64,000 nucleotides of DNA from Candidatus Babeliales bacterium (GCA_020054235.1 JAGVLQ010000026.1:1-64000), one strand, 5' to 3'; positions 52,903 to 62,285 are shown, counted from the first letter of the stretch. The notes: generated by a model not told the origin, from the sequence alone. Numbers and translations: made by a program.

Positions 52903-53592
52903 CTAACTTCTATAAGCTTTCAATTCCTGTTCAATAATAGCTTTTAAAGCAGAGACGATTGGTTCAACTAACATGAGCCAATCGTTCTTTTTTTTAAGAC
53001 CAAATTCAAAGCCCAATGCTGGGCATTTAATGCCAATCAATGGTTTGAAGGGCATAGCAAAAAAACCTTTGACTTCAAATAGTTTCAGATACTGGTTTTC
53101 TTGAAGTGCTGCAATAACAAGTTCTCCATACATCTTTGAAATTTTTGCATACGCTCGATGTGCTTGATCATAACGAATAAATTGTAAGCCTTCTGTTGGA
53201 TAATCCCAAAAGTCAGTTATGGGGTCATAGATAAACTGATACAAGTACAGTTTTGTTTTTTCTTCTTGTTCTTGGTAAACATGAAAACTTAGATATAAAT
53301 CTACTCCTAAACGGTTAGCAAAATGTGCGTTTTGTAATGGTTCAATTATTTCTGCCGGTGAACGCGATAACACTACTCGAATGTTTGCAAATTCTGTCTC
53401 CAATTTTTTTTTTAATTTTTCTGCATACTGTAAAGTAATGCCGCGTTCAAATGAATCATCAATTTCGCGTCCAGTATGCTTTGCATCACCAGCCGGTTCT
53501 AGCATAATAGTGTAGGGTTTAGTGCGAAAATTGGGCACTATGGTGCCAAACACTGTACAGCAATAGAAAAGGATTAATTTTTTTATCGGCAT
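52903..53592 (-). CDS. N-acetylmuramoyl-L-alanine amidase-like protein (Amidase_3), altered zinc site
   Basis: A 229-residue protein with a short hydrophobic leader (LILFYCCTVFGTIV) and an Amidase_3 fold: I-M-L-E-P-A-G-D-A-K-H-T-G-R at the first strand, F-E-R-G-I-T-L (Glu49), N-A-H-F-A-N-R, L-Y-L-S-F-H (His104) and L-G-F-E-F-G near the end. In standard enzymes the first motif is D-P-G-H-G-G, whose His binds zinc; here that position is not His, though His39 is nearby. It may be a divergent amidase or a non-catalytic binder. Its ATG overlaps the end of recD2 by ten bases. Confidence 0.72.
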   Translation of the reverse strand: MPIKKLILFYCCTVFGTIVPNFRTKPYTIMLEPAGDAKHTGREIDDSFERGITLQYAEKLKKKLETEFANIRVVLSRSPAEIIEPLQNAHFANRLGVDLYLSFHVYQEQEEKTKLYLYQFIYDPITDFWDYPTEGLQFIRYDQAHRAYAKISKMYGELVIAALQENQYLKLFEVKGFFAMPFKPLIGIKCPALGFEFGLKKKNDWLMLVEPIVSALKAIIEQELKAYRS

Positions 53593-55769
53593 GTTAAATC
53601 GGTGGTTAAAAACTCTTGTAAAAATGTTTTGCGTACAATCGTTTTGTTATTTTTAACAGCCATAGCAAGTGCTTTTGGTTGTCCAATAAAGACGCATAGC
53701 TTTTTTGCGCGTGTGATGGCAGTGTAAATGAGATTGCGTTGCAAGAGCATAAAGTGCTGCATAAATACCGGAATGATTGCAATATCATATTCTGAGCCCT
53801 GACTTTTGTGAATAGAAATAGCATATGCCAACACTAATTCATTGAGTTCATCAAAGCCATATTCCACAGGATGGTTATCAAAAAGCACGTGTACCGTTTT
53901 GCCTTCAACGTCAATATCTTGAATCGTACCGATATCACCGTTAAAAACGGCTTTGTCATAATTGTTACGAATTTGCATCACTTTATCATTAATTTTATAC
54001 AACGTGCTGCCAAACATTATTTGTTTATCTGTTGCGTGCGGATTGATAATCTGCTGCAAATCTTGATTTAGTTTAATAGTACCGACAATGCCCCGGTTCA
54101 TAGGAACTAAAACCATGCTGTCAGAGCTTTCAAGCCGACAACGTGGATGTTGATAGGTATACATTTTTTTCAAGTGATCAAAAACATTTTCGGGTTTTTC
54201 TTCTTTAATAAAAATGAAATCTCTTTTTGTATCCGGCAACTGTGAAACAGGAAATTCACCGCGATTTATTTTATGGGCATTAATTATAATTAAACTATCT
54301 TGCGCTTGGCGAAAAATATGTTTTAAACGGATACTAGCAATTTTTTTGCTTTCAATCATATCCTTTAATACATTACCTGCACCAACAGAAGGTAATTGGT
54401 CAACATCGCCAATAAAAATTAAATGACTTTGCAAGGGAAGAGCTTTGACTAATGCATGAGCCAAAAAGGTATCGATCATCGAAGCTTCATCAACAATTAA
54501 AAAATCTAATTTTAATGCGTTCTGTTCATTATGGACAAAACTCATGCTGCTTGGATCAAACTCTAATAATCGATGCAAGGTTGAGGCATGTCGGCGGGTG
54601 CCTTCCATCATACGTTTTGCAGCACGGCCTGTTGGTGCAGCCAAACGATACATTACGTTTTGTTGATCAAGAATGTGTAATAATTTTTTGATTAAGGTTG
54701 TTTTACCTGTCCCAGGGCCACCGGTAATAACACTAACTTTATGTTGCAAGCAGGTCATGATCGCATGTTGTTGATCTTCATTAAGGCTAATAGCTTCGGT
54801 GCTGTCAGCACGAAGCGTTTGATAAATCTGATCAAGGTCAAAAGTATGTTTTGATGGTTGTGCCATAAGCGCAAGAAGCTTATTGGCAAGACCTTTTTCT
54901 GAATAATAATATTGAGCAAGGCTTATAAAATGATGGTTATGATGCGAAATTAATTTTATTTTTTCACTATTATACAGTTCATGGAGCCCTACTTTGAGTG
55001 TTGCTTCTATATCAGTATCACTGAGTTCAAGAATTTCAATAGTTTGTTTTTTCAATTCTTCCAGTTCAACATACAAATGGCCGCTATTGGTTGCTTGGGA
55101 AATAGTATGAATAATACCGGCCTTAATTCGTTTAATAGAATCTTTTTGAAACCCAAGATTTTGAGCAACTTTGTCGGCAGATTTAAACCCGATGCCCCAA
55201 ATATCCTCAGCTAAGCGGTAGGGATTTTCTTGTAATAATGCTATAGATTCTTGACGATATTGTTTGTAAATTTTTGTTGCAAAAACTGGCGATATGCCTT
55301 TATCTTGCAAAAAAACCATAATTGTTGAAATTTCTTTTTGATCATGCCAGGCTGTTGTAATTTGTTCAATCCGTTTTGGACCGATTCCTTCAATTTCAGC
55401 AAGTCGCTCGGGAGTTTTATCTATAATATCAAGAATAGCTACACCAAAATGATCAACCATTTTTTGTGCGTAGACTTTTCCAATTCCTTTAATAAGACCC
55501 GATCCAAGATATTTTTTTAAGCCAAGAATGCTTGAGGGTAACTGTTTTTTGCATTCAGTTGCCTGAAATTGTCGACCAAATTTTGTATGCATGATCCATG
55601 AGCCGCGCAGGATTACTTGTTCACCAGGATTTATTGAAGGAATATGCCCCGTTACTACGGTTGTATCATTTGGTGATAGTTGAAGGACAAAAACACAATA
55701 GCCAGAATCAGCACTTTGAAATAAAAATTTATCAACAATTCCCTGAATTTCTTGCTGAGCTTGACTCAT
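53583..55769 (-). CDS. RecD2-type 5'-3' DNA helicase
   Basis: A 728-residue superfamily 1B helicase of the RecD2/YrrC type: an N-terminal OB-like region, helix-hairpin-helix repeats (G-I-G-K-V-Y-A, G-I-G-P-K-R-I), Walker A G-G-P-G-T-G-K-T-T, D-E-A-S-M-I-D (motif II), G-D-V-D-Q-L-P-S-V-G (motif III) and C-terminal S-I-H-K-S-Q-G-S-E with T-A-I-T-R-A-K-K. No RecB/RecC genes are near, as usual for RecD2. It lies in a minus-strand operon with the amidase (overlapping) and the secreted protein (six-base gap). Confidence 0.94.
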   Translation of the reverse strand: MSQAQQEIQGIVDKFLFQSADSGYCVFVLQLSPNDTTVVTGHIPSINPGEQVILRGSWIMHTKFGRQFQATECKKQLPSSILGLKKYLGSGLIKGIGKVYAQKMVDHFGVAILDIIDKTPERLAEIEGIGPKRIEQITTAWHDQKEISTIMVFLQDKGISPVFATKIYKQYRQESIALLQENPYRLAEDIWGIGFKSADKVAQNLGFQKDSIKRIKAGIIHTISQATNSGHLYVELEELKKQTIEILELSDTDIEATLKVGLHELYNSEKIKLISHHNHHFISLAQYYYSEKGLANKLLALMAQPSKHTFDLDQIYQTLRADSTEAISLNEDQQHAIMTCLQHKVSVITGGPGTGKTTLIKKLLHILDQQNVMYRLAAPTGRAAKRMMEGTRRHASTLHRLLEFDPSSMSFVHNEQNALKLDFLIVDEASMIDTFLAHALVKALPLQSHLIFIGDVDQLPSVGAGNVLKDMIESKKIASIRLKHIFRQAQDSLIIINAHKINRGEFPVSQLPDTKRDFIFIKEEKPENVFDHLKKMYTYQHPRCRLESSDSMVLVPMNRGIVGTIKLNQDLQQIINPHATDKQIMFGSTLYKINDKVMQIRNNYDKAVFNGDIGTIQDIDVEGKTVHVLFDNHPVEYGFDELNELVLAYAISIHKSQGSEYDIAIIPVFMQHFMLLQRNLIYTAITRAKKLCVFIGQPKALAMAVKNNKTIVRKTFLQEFLTTDLTCR

Positions 55770-55775
55770 ATTTTC

Positions 55776-56447
55776 TTATTTTTTCTTTTTTTGCAACTCT
55801 AAAAATTGTTGCCATGCACGAGGGCAGCTTTGAATCAGATCAGAAAGAAAACCTGTTAAGTCTTGGCAGAACTGATATAAATTTTCAAAACTATCGATAT
55901 CGCGTCTAAAACTGTCAAACTCATGGCCATCTTTTTCTTTTGTCCAATTCAATATTAAGCTATTTTCACGATGGTGCTTTTCAGACCATTCTTTCATAAA
56001 GCCGAGAGTAATAGTTTTAACCCCACGAGCTTGTTCAATAAATGGTGTAGCAATTTTTATAAATTCATCGGTAATATGTTTTAAGAGCAATTTTAATTCT
56101 TGTTTATCTTCTTTTGCTATATAATGTGATTCGATTTCAAATTCAGCTAATGAAGCGACACAATGATGCATGTTTTGGAATTTATATTTTCCTATTTTTA
56201 CTTTTGTTATAGGGTCTGGGACACCAAACATTAATTTTTCGACTTCACGTAAAATAAAAATTAATTTTCTAATTTCATGACCATTAATACCAAAAGGCGT
56301 ACCATCAACAATCGAAGGAACATTTATGGGTGGTGAACTATGATGATGAATTGGTTCTTGATGCGAATCATTTGAAGGCAATGTTGTTTGGGTACTCACA
56401 GTAATTACAACCAGCATTGCCAATGTTTTTTTTGTATGAATCTTCAT
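55776..56447 (-). CDS. Secreted protein, unknown
   Basis: A 223-residue protein started at ATG 56447, six bases after AAGGAG. The signal peptide (TLAMLVVITVSTQTTLPS) is followed by a His/Ser/Pro-rich stretch (HQEPIHHHSSPPINVPS) and a helical body with F-I-L-R-E-V-E-K-L and L-L-K-H-I-T-D-E-F-I-K-I-A. It ends in a basic tail. I recognise no family. It lies between an outer-membrane protein gene and recD2 on the same strand. Confidence 0.66.
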   Translation of the reverse strand: MKIHTKKTLAMLVVITVSTQTTLPSNDSHQEPIHHHSSPPINVPSIVDGTPFGINGHEIRKLIFILREVEKLMFGVPDPITKVKIGKYKFQNMHHCVASLAEFEIESHYIAKEDKQELKLLLKHITDEFIKIATPFIEQARGVKTITLGFMKEWSEKHHRENSLILNWTKEKDGHEFDSFRRDIDSFENLYQFCQDLTGFLSDLIQSCPRAWQQFLELQKKKK

Positions 56448-56466
56448 AAAAATCTCCTTAAATTTC

Positions 56467-58104
56467 TTAAAGAAATAGTTCAAACCGTAAACCTAAATTA
56501 AAATCTTTACCTATACCGGAACGTAAGAACGTTTTGTCCCCATAGAACTTAACATACCAATCATATTTTCTTCCGCGTCTGAAATATGATACTGCACCAA
56601 AAATTTTACTTTGATAGGCAGACGGTCGTTTTGCGATATCAGTACGCAATCGTTCTCGTTCTAAAGATGGTGCTGCTATTTTACCGAATTGCTCAGCTTG
56701 TTGCCACCATAAATCATAGCCAACTTGTACGTGTACTTTATTTTTTGCTAAAGATCCATTCAGTGCTGTTGATAATTTAAAAATAAACCCTGGAAAAACA
56801 AGCGTATTGAATCCTGAAGGGAAAAAAGTTTCTACAATCTGTTTTTCTAAAAAGTGTAATTGTTCTAGGGTGTTTGGCTGGTTAGGATCTAAACGAGCAA
56901 AATCTTCTGGATTTTTTTTAAAAATAAAAAATCTCCTCTCCCATGCCGGCATAAGATATTCTAAATTAGCATGAGTTCTAAATTCGAGTTTTGGTGTTAC
57001 AAAGTTTCGATATTCAATAACCGGTCCAAGACCAATGTGTCCGTTATTTCCTAAACTAGTTTCAAGTAAAATGCGCGATAAACGGTCAAGAGATTGAACC
57101 AAAAAATTTGTCAAAATTTCTTCAACTTCAACCACATCACCATTGGTGATTAAATTGCATAACTGACAAAGATCAATAGTTGGTGTTGCCGCATTTTTAG
57201 AAAAATGATTGCCATATAAACCTTTTTTGACTGCATAGGCAGTAGGAAGGGTCATTTCACCACCAAAAATAACAGAAGTATTAGGCCGATTGATGCCGAA
57301 ATAGCCAAAATTTAAACGCGTATCACCAACACCAATGCGATCTGAAATAAGATGTTCACGTGCAAATATTTCTACTTCTTTTTCATCATCAGTAGTAGGA
57401 TTGGTGTCATTAAATAAGGGATCAGCTTGTATTTTTTTTACTTCATCAGGGCTTAAGTAAAAATTGCGAATGAGATATTCTAGGGGCGTTCTGAAAGAAA
57501 AATACCAACAATTTTTAAAAAGATATGATGCGCCAAGCATGATACCAGCTCTGCGTTCTTGGATTTTTAAATCTTTGAATAAATCAAGAACGCGCATGGT
57601 GTTAATATTAGCAAAGCCGAACTGTTCAAGGTTTGGAATGTTTTCAAATGCTAAATAGGAGCTTATACCTGTTTTGCTGCGCGTAAAGTTACCTTTGTGT
57701 GTTTCATTATAGAAAAAATGAACAAAAGGGAGCCATTTTTTTTCTTGTGCCCAGCAAGGCAAGTATGAAAAAGGTCCATAATAAAATTGTGGATTATCTT
57801 GAATGGATCGTTGATTTATAGGATGAGTAAATTGGTATAAGTCACGTTCAAAAATATTTTGTGCTTCAAGAATGCCCTCGCAATCATCTTCGCATGAGCG
57901 TGTAAATGCCCGCAATGTCCTTTCTGGTGTATACTCTTCATTTTTATAGTCCATATCATCGGGAGAAAATAAATCATCTTGGCTTTCATCTTCTACAGAG
58001 CCTATAAGAGAGAAAAGATCATTGACTTGAAATGATTTTAGTGGAAAATTTAGAAAAAAAAATGGAAATAAAAGAATTGATAGGGATTTAAATTGTTTTA
58101 TCAT
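56467..58104 (-). CDS. Putative outer-membrane beta-barrel protein
   Basis: A 545-residue protein with a signal peptide (LSILLFPFFFLNFPLKSF), an acidic N-terminal segment and many amphipathic strands (W-Y-F-S-F-R-T-P-L, T-R-L-N-F-G-Y-F-G-I, V-H-V-Q-V-G-Y-D-L-W, Y-D-W-Y-V-K-F-Y-G). It ends F-N-L-G-L-R-F-E-L-F-L, a final strand with aromatic and hydrophobic residues as expected for an outer-membrane barrel. C-x-x-C (D-L-C-Q-L-C) occurs in a central loop. It is the first gene of the minus-strand operon leading to recD2. Transport of a small solute is likely but not shown. Confidence 0.72.
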   Translation of the reverse strand: MIKQFKSLSILLFPFFFLNFPLKSFQVNDLFSLIGSVEDESQDDLFSPDDMDYKNEEYTPERTLRAFTRSCEDDCEGILEAQNIFERDLYQFTHPINQRSIQDNPQFYYGPFSYLPCWAQEKKWLPFVHFFYNETHKGNFTRSKTGISSYLAFENIPNLEQFGFANINTMRVLDLFKDLKIQERRAGIMLGASYLFKNCWYFSFRTPLEYLIRNFYLSPDEVKKIQADPLFNDTNPTTDDEKEVEIFAREHLISDRIGVGDTRLNFGYFGINRPNTSVIFGGEMTLPTAYAVKKGLYGNHFSKNAATPTIDLCQLCNLITNGDVVEVEEILTNFLVQSLDRLSRILLETSLGNNGHIGLGPVIEYRNFVTPKLEFRTHANLEYLMPAWERRFFIFKKNPEDFARLDPNQPNTLEQLHFLEKQIVETFFPSGFNTLVFPGFIFKLSTALNGSLAKNKVHVQVGYDLWWQQAEQFGKIAAPSLERERLRTDIAKRPSAYQSKIFGAVSYFRRGRKYDWYVKFYGDKTFLRSGIGKDFNLGLRFELFL

Positions 58105-58321
58105 GTTTTTATTCCAATGAAATTTATATTTTAGGGGTTTACAGGCTGAATAATAGTTAAAATTTTGTTAATATCTATTGATCTTTGTAATTTTTAAAAA
58201 ATCACTATTACATTACCAAATTTTAAATAAGACCGCAAAATATACTATTTATTTCGCCTTTTATTTTTAAGCGCGTTAAACTAAAGGATACATGTAACTA
58301 TTATGCTAAAAGGTTTTCATC

Positions 58322-59044
58322 ATGTCTAAAAAAAAAACAATGTTAACAATTTCTGTTGAAGGAAATATTGGTGCGGGAAAATCTACATTCTTGTCTCTTA
58401 TTGAGCAATGGCTCGATGTTCAAATAGTTTATGAACCGCATAAAAAATGGCAAGAAGTTGGTGGAGAAAACTTGCTTGATAAGTTCTATAAAGATACTTC
58501 TCGGTGGGCCTATACTTTTCAAACGTATGCTTTTGTTTCAAGAGTAGTTGAACAAGAATTCTATGCTCGTAATGCAACGCACGCAGTACAGATTTTGGAG
58601 CGTTCTATTTATTCAGATCGCTATTGTTTTGCAAAAAACTGTTTTGATATGGCAAGCATGACAGCGTTGGAATGGAAACTTTATCAGGAATGGTTTTCAT
58701 GGCTAACTGAGTCATATGTGCCAAGCTTAAAGGGTTTTATTTATTTACAAACTGACCCGAAAATTTGTTATAACCGATTGAAAAAGAGAAATAGAACAGA
58801 AGAAAAATCTGTTTCTTTGGACTATTTGACTATGATTCATGAAAAGCATGAGTCTTGGTTAATCGGCCAAAAAGACCTTGAAAAAAGCATTCAAAATGTA
58901 CCTGTTTTGGTCTTAGGCTGTGATAAGGATTTTGAAAATGATCATGATGAACAACTAAAGCATATGCAAAAAATTAGTGAATTTTTTGCGATACCATTTA
59001 AAACTTATTGTATGAAAGAAAATAATCGTTCAATCTGCTTGTAA
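58322..59044 (+). CDS. Deoxynucleoside kinase
   Basis: A 240-residue dCK/dGK/TK2-family kinase. P-loop G-N-I-G-A-G-K-S, base-binding E-P-H-K-K-W, the E-R-S-I-Y-S-D-R motif and the R-x6-R lid (R-L-K-K-R-N-R-T-E-E) are all visible. It phosphorylates deoxynucleosides to monophosphates using ATP; the specificity is not readable. It supplies DNA precursors by salvage, in keeping with host dependence. The promoter of the ATP synthase operon overlaps its last codons. Confidence 0.9.
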   Translation: MSKKKTMLTISVEGNIGAGKSTFLSLIEQWLDVQIVYEPHKKWQEVGGENLLDKFYKDTSRWAYTFQTYAFVSRVVEQEFYARNATHAVQILERSIYSDRYCFAKNCFDMASMTALEWKLYQEWFSWLTESYVPSLKGFIYLQTDPKICYNRLKKRNRTEEKSVSLDYLTMIHEKHESWLIGQKDLEKSIQNVPVLVLGCDKDFENDHDEQLKHMQKISEFFAIPFKTYCMKENNRSICL

Positions 59045-59068
59045 AAAAGCATTTTTTTGCAGTAGAAT
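59039..59068 (+). promoter_or_regulatory. Possible promoter of ATP synthase genes
   Basis: TTGTAA (59039-59044, including the stop codon of the kinase), 18 bases, then TAGAAT (59063-59068). It lies about 50 bases before atpE. Confidence 0.35.
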
Positions 59069-59118
59069 AAAATTAATAAAAATAACCGTTTATCCACTGT
59101 TTTTTGAAAGGGGTATCT

Positions 59119-59367
59119 ATGGAAGGTGTGTATATAGCAAAGGCCGCAGCGGCCATCGCAGCAGCTTTGGCTATGGGGATAGGAAGTTTGATGCCTGCAT
59201 ATGGCCAAGGAATAGTTGGTGCTAAAGCATGTGAAAATATTGGTAAATATCCAGAAAGTGCCCGTGATATTAGAAATGCTATGATGATGGCTATGGGTAT
59301 GATCGAAACATCAGCTATTTATGCCTTATTAATTTCCGGTGCACTTATAGTTTTTGGGTTACGCTAA
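59119..59367 (+). CDS. atpE: ATP synthase subunit c (Na+-type signature)
   Basis: An 82-residue two-helix proteolipid that forms the rotor ring. ATG 59119 follows AAAGGGG by five bases. Residues Gln30, Glu63, Thr64 and Tyr68 line up, with a constant offset of two, with Gln32, Glu65, Ser66 and Tyr70 of the Ilyobacter tartaricus ring that coordinate Na+. The carboxylate in M-I-E-T-S-A-I-Y is the ion site. This points to Na+ rather than H+ as coupling ion, though Thr in place of Ser leaves doubt. It is first of the visible atp cluster; no atpB precedes it. Confidence 0.95.
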   Translation: MEGVYIAKAAAAIAAALAMGIGSLMPAYGQGIVGAKACENIGKYPESARDIRNAMMMAMGMIETSAIYALLISGALIVFGLR

Positions 59368-59385
59368 AAAAGGTATGTTTGGTAC

Positions 59386-59757
59386 ATGACGCTCAATGCT
59401 ACGGTTATTGTACAAATTTTTCATTTTATAATTGCATATTTTATTATTGATCGTTTATTTTTATCAAAAGCGGTTGCTCTTATTCAAAAAGAGAAATCAG
59501 AGCAAGAAACTCTGATGCGTGCTATTCAGAAAGAGAGAGATGCCGTTGCTCGTAAGCAGCATGAAAAAAACTTAGCGTGGCAAGAATTTCAGCGTCAATT
59601 TCAGCATACAGCACCAAGTCTTTTAGAGCGGCCCCTATATGCTCAGTATGAAAAAAAAGTTCCTCAATGTACGAAGGTAACCGAGCATGAGATCAATGAA
59701 TATGTTGCAAGATTACAAAAACTTTTGATGGAAAAGGTTATTGATGATTGCACATGA
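59386..59757 (+). CDS. atpF: ATP synthase subunit b, short form
   Basis: A 123-residue protein with the classic b-subunit opening (M-T-L-N-A-T-V-I-V-Q-I, a membrane helix, then a basic/acidic helix rich in Lys, Glu and Gln). It is shorter than a usual b subunit (about 155-170 residues). With the next gene it makes a b/b' pair forming the peripheral stalk. Its end overlaps the next gene by 14 bases. Confidence 0.75.
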   Translation: MTLNATVIVQIFHFIIAYFIIDRLFLSKAVALIQKEKSEQETLMRAIQKERDAVARKQHEKNLAWQEFQRQFQHTAPSLLERPLYAQYEKKVPQCTKVTEHEINEYVARLQKLLMEKVIDDCT

Positions 59758-60238
59758 TGTTATAGCGTTTATTTTTAAAGTTATTAACTTTGGGGCTCTT
59801 TTTGGTTTAGGTGCCTATTTTTTTTGCAAAAAATTTAAAAAACAAATCAAGGCAAAGATAGAAGAAAAAGAAGTTTTTTGGCACAATTTAAAAACGAATA
59901 AAATAAATCTTATTAATCAACAAAACGTTTTGACCACTGAAATTTCTATTCAGCAACAGTATGCGCAAGAATTGCTAAAAAAAATTGCACAATGGAAGAG
60001 TGTTTCTTTAAAAAATCAGGAATTGCTTTCCAAAGACTTTCAAGAAAATGCTGATCGAGCGTATAAAAGAGCTCTTAAGGTTCAGGATTTTCGTAAGCAG
60101 CGAGAATTATTTGAACATGTTGCACCAAGAGTTTTGAAAAGCTCCCATGAAGAATTGGATCATTATTATGGTCAAGACTATCATTCAGAAAAATATTTAG
60201 GGCATATTATCAATTTTATGGAAAAAGAGAAACCATGA
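59744..60238 (+). CDS. ATP synthase subunit b-like, second copy
   Basis: A 164-residue protein from ATG 59744 (AAAAGG six bases upstream). An N-terminal membrane helix (IAFIFKVINFGALFGLGAYFF) is followed by a long charged coiled coil (KKFKKQIKAKIEEKEV and onward). Position and layout match a second peripheral-stalk subunit. It overlaps atpF upstream by 14 bases, and its stop overlaps the atpH start (ATGA). Confidence 0.75.
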   Translation: MIAHDVIAFIFKVINFGALFGLGAYFFCKKFKKQIKAKIEEKEVFWHNLKTNKINLINQQNVLTTEISIQQQYAQELLKKIAQWKSVSLKNQELLSKDFQENADRAYKRALKVQDFRKQRELFEHVAPRVLKSSHEELDHYYGQDYHSEKYLGHIINFMEKEKP

Positions 60239-60786
60239 ATATACAAGAAAATATGCTTGCACGTCGCTATGCATTAGCCTTCTTAAATATTTATGGGAAT
60301 ACATTTTCTTTAGATAATTATTATGCGGTAAAAAAAGCATACCAGTTTTTAAAGAATAATCGTGACATTAAATCGCTTTTTAAGCTTCCTGATGTGGAAA
60401 GTGCCAAAAAAGAATGTATAAAAAAAATTATTGAAGAGTTTTCTTTGCCAGTATCTTTGTATGCCCTTGTAGATCTTTTATTAAAGAATCAGAGACTATT
60501 TTTGTTAACTGAAATTTTTGGGTATATTCTCGAGTGCTATGCTAATAGTCATAATATTTTAGAGTTTTCTTTTGAAAGTTCTCATCAGCTTACAGCAGAT
60601 CAACTTTCATGTATAAAAAAATTTCTTGAGAAAAAGACTAAAAAAACTATCTTATACAAAGAGACAATAAACAAGAAATTGATTGCTGGTATTCGCCTGT
60701 TAAGTAATTCCTTGCTTTGGGAGCACTCAGTTGCACAGCAATTGCAAAAAGCAGGACAACTTTTACGTTCCAAGGAACGACGATGA
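60235..60786 (+). CDS. atpH: ATP synthase subunit delta
   Basis: A 183-residue OSCP/delta subunit: L-A-R-R-Y-A-L-A-F at the N-terminus, helical bundle, and C-terminal K-L-I-A-G-I-R-L, the normal delta signature. It links F1 to the peripheral stalk. It overlaps the preceding gene and atpA by ATGA junctions. Confidence 0.9.
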   Translation: MNIQENMLARRYALAFLNIYGNTFSLDNYYAVKKAYQFLKNNRDIKSLFKLPDVESAKKECIKKIIEEFSLPVSLYALVDLLLKNQRLFLLTEIFGYILECYANSHNILEFSFESSHQLTADQLSCIKKFLEKKTKKTILYKETINKKLIAGIRLLSNSLLWEHSVAQQLQKAGQLLRSKERR

Positions 60787-62285
60787 TGTTAAAAAGTTCA
60801 GATCTTATTTCTTTATTTCAAAAGTCCCTAGGGCAAGGTATGCCAGAAAAATTAGATGAAATTGGCATTGTTATACAAGTTGGGGATAATATTTGCCGTG
60901 TGCATGGCCTAAAAAATGTTGTCTTTGGGGAACTTGTTGATTTTGAAGGCGGTAATAAAGGAATAGTTCTTAATCTTGACGAAGATTATGTTTCAATTTT
61001 TTTGCTTGATATTCATTTACCTGTTAATGAGCTTGAAGTTGCTAAAAGAACCGGTAGCGTTTTTAAAGCGCCGGTTGGAATGAGTTTATTGGGACGCGTT
61101 ATAGACGCCACAGGAAAACCGCTTGATGGGTTAGGGGAGCTCAATCCAGAACGTATGCAACCAGTTGAGCAAGTTGCACCAGGAATTATTGAACGAAGCC
61201 CTGTTAATGAATCATTAGAAACTGGCATGATGGTGATTGATGCTTTAGTTCCTATTGGCCGTGGTCAACGCGAGTTGATTATTGGTAATCGTAATTCAGG
61301 AAAAAGTTCTATAGTGCTTGACACAATTTTGCATCAAAAAGGCAAAGGTGTATATTGCATCTATGTTTCTATAGGTCAGCGCGGTGCAAGTCTTGCAAAA
61401 ATAATTAATACTCTTCAAGAATATGGGGCTCTTGAATATACGGTGATTGTTAGTGCTGACGCTTCTGAAGCAGTTCTTAAACAATATTTAGCACCATATG
61501 TTGGTTGTGTTATTGGTGAATATTTCATGAATAAAGGACAGAATGCATTGATTGTTTATGATGATTTAAGTAATCATGCTATTGCATATCGCGAAATGTC
61601 ATTATTAATGAGGCGTGCACCAGGGCGCGAAGCGTATCCGGGTGATGTTTTCTACTTACATTCACGCCTTTTAGAGCGTGCAGGGAAATTGGCAAATGGT
61701 GGTTCACTTACTGCATTGCCAATTGTTCAAATCCAGGGCGATGATATTACCTCTTATATTCCGACAAATTTAATTTCCATTACTGATGGACAGATTTTTT
61801 TAGATTCCCATTTATTTAATGAAGGTATTAGGCCTGCTGTGAACGTGGAGCTTTCAGTTTCGCGTGTTGGAGGCGCAGCACAAACAAAAGCTATTAAAAA
61901 GATGACGCGTGCCTTACGCTTAGAGTTAGCGCAATATCATGAATTGCTCGATTTTGCTCAATTTGGTACCGAGCTTGATGTGGTAGCGCAAAAGAAACTA
62001 GAGCGTGGTGCTATTGCTGTAGAGCTCTTAAAGCAACCACAATTTGTTGGGTATTCTTTTGTTGATCAAGTTTTAATGCTCTTTTTATTAAAAGAAAACT
62101 TTTTGGATAGTATAGGCAAAGAGCAGGTAAATAACTTTGCCTTGCAGTTTGTTAGCTATGTAAAGGCTGTTTATCCAGAAGTGTATGAAACTATTTTAGA
62201 AACCAAGGACTTTTCTCAAGAGGTTGATGGCAAGGTCAAAGAAATTGCCAAAGAGTTTACTAAGATTTTTGTAACAAAATCATAA
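60783..62285 (+). CDS. atpA: ATP synthase subunit alpha
   Basis: A 500-residue F1 alpha subunit. The start is ATG 60783, six bases after AAGGA, overlapping the atpH stop. Motifs: R-E-L-I-I-G-N-R-N-S-G-K-S-S in the P-loop (most alphas have G-D-R-Q-T-G-K-T), Y-D-D-L-S-N-H-A-I-A-Y, P-G-R-E-A-Y-P-G-D-V-F-Y and the arginine-finger segment S-V-S-R-V-G-G-A-A-Q. The alpha P-loop is regulatory rather than catalytic, so the change may be tolerated. The usual next genes (gamma, beta, epsilon) do not follow; tRNA-Arg and a recombinase do. Confidence 0.96.
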   Translation: MMLKSSDLISLFQKSLGQGMPEKLDEIGIVIQVGDNICRVHGLKNVVFGELVDFEGGNKGIVLNLDEDYVSIFLLDIHLPVNELEVAKRTGSVFKAPVGMSLLGRVIDATGKPLDGLGELNPERMQPVEQVAPGIIERSPVNESLETGMMVIDALVPIGRGQRELIIGNRNSGKSSIVLDTILHQKGKGVYCIYVSIGQRGASLAKIINTLQEYGALEYTVIVSADASEAVLKQYLAPYVGCVIGEYFMNKGQNALIVYDDLSNHAIAYREMSLLMRRAPGREAYPGDVFYLHSRLLERAGKLANGGSLTALPIVQIQGDDITSYIPTNLISITDGQIFLDSHLFNEGIRPAVNVELSVSRVGGAAQTKAIKKMTRALRLELAQYHELLDFAQFGTELDVVAQKKLERGAIAVELLKQPQFVGYSFVDQVLMLFLLKENFLDSIGKEQVNNFALQFVSYVKAVYPEVYETILETKDFSQEVDGKVKEIAKEFTKIFVTKS

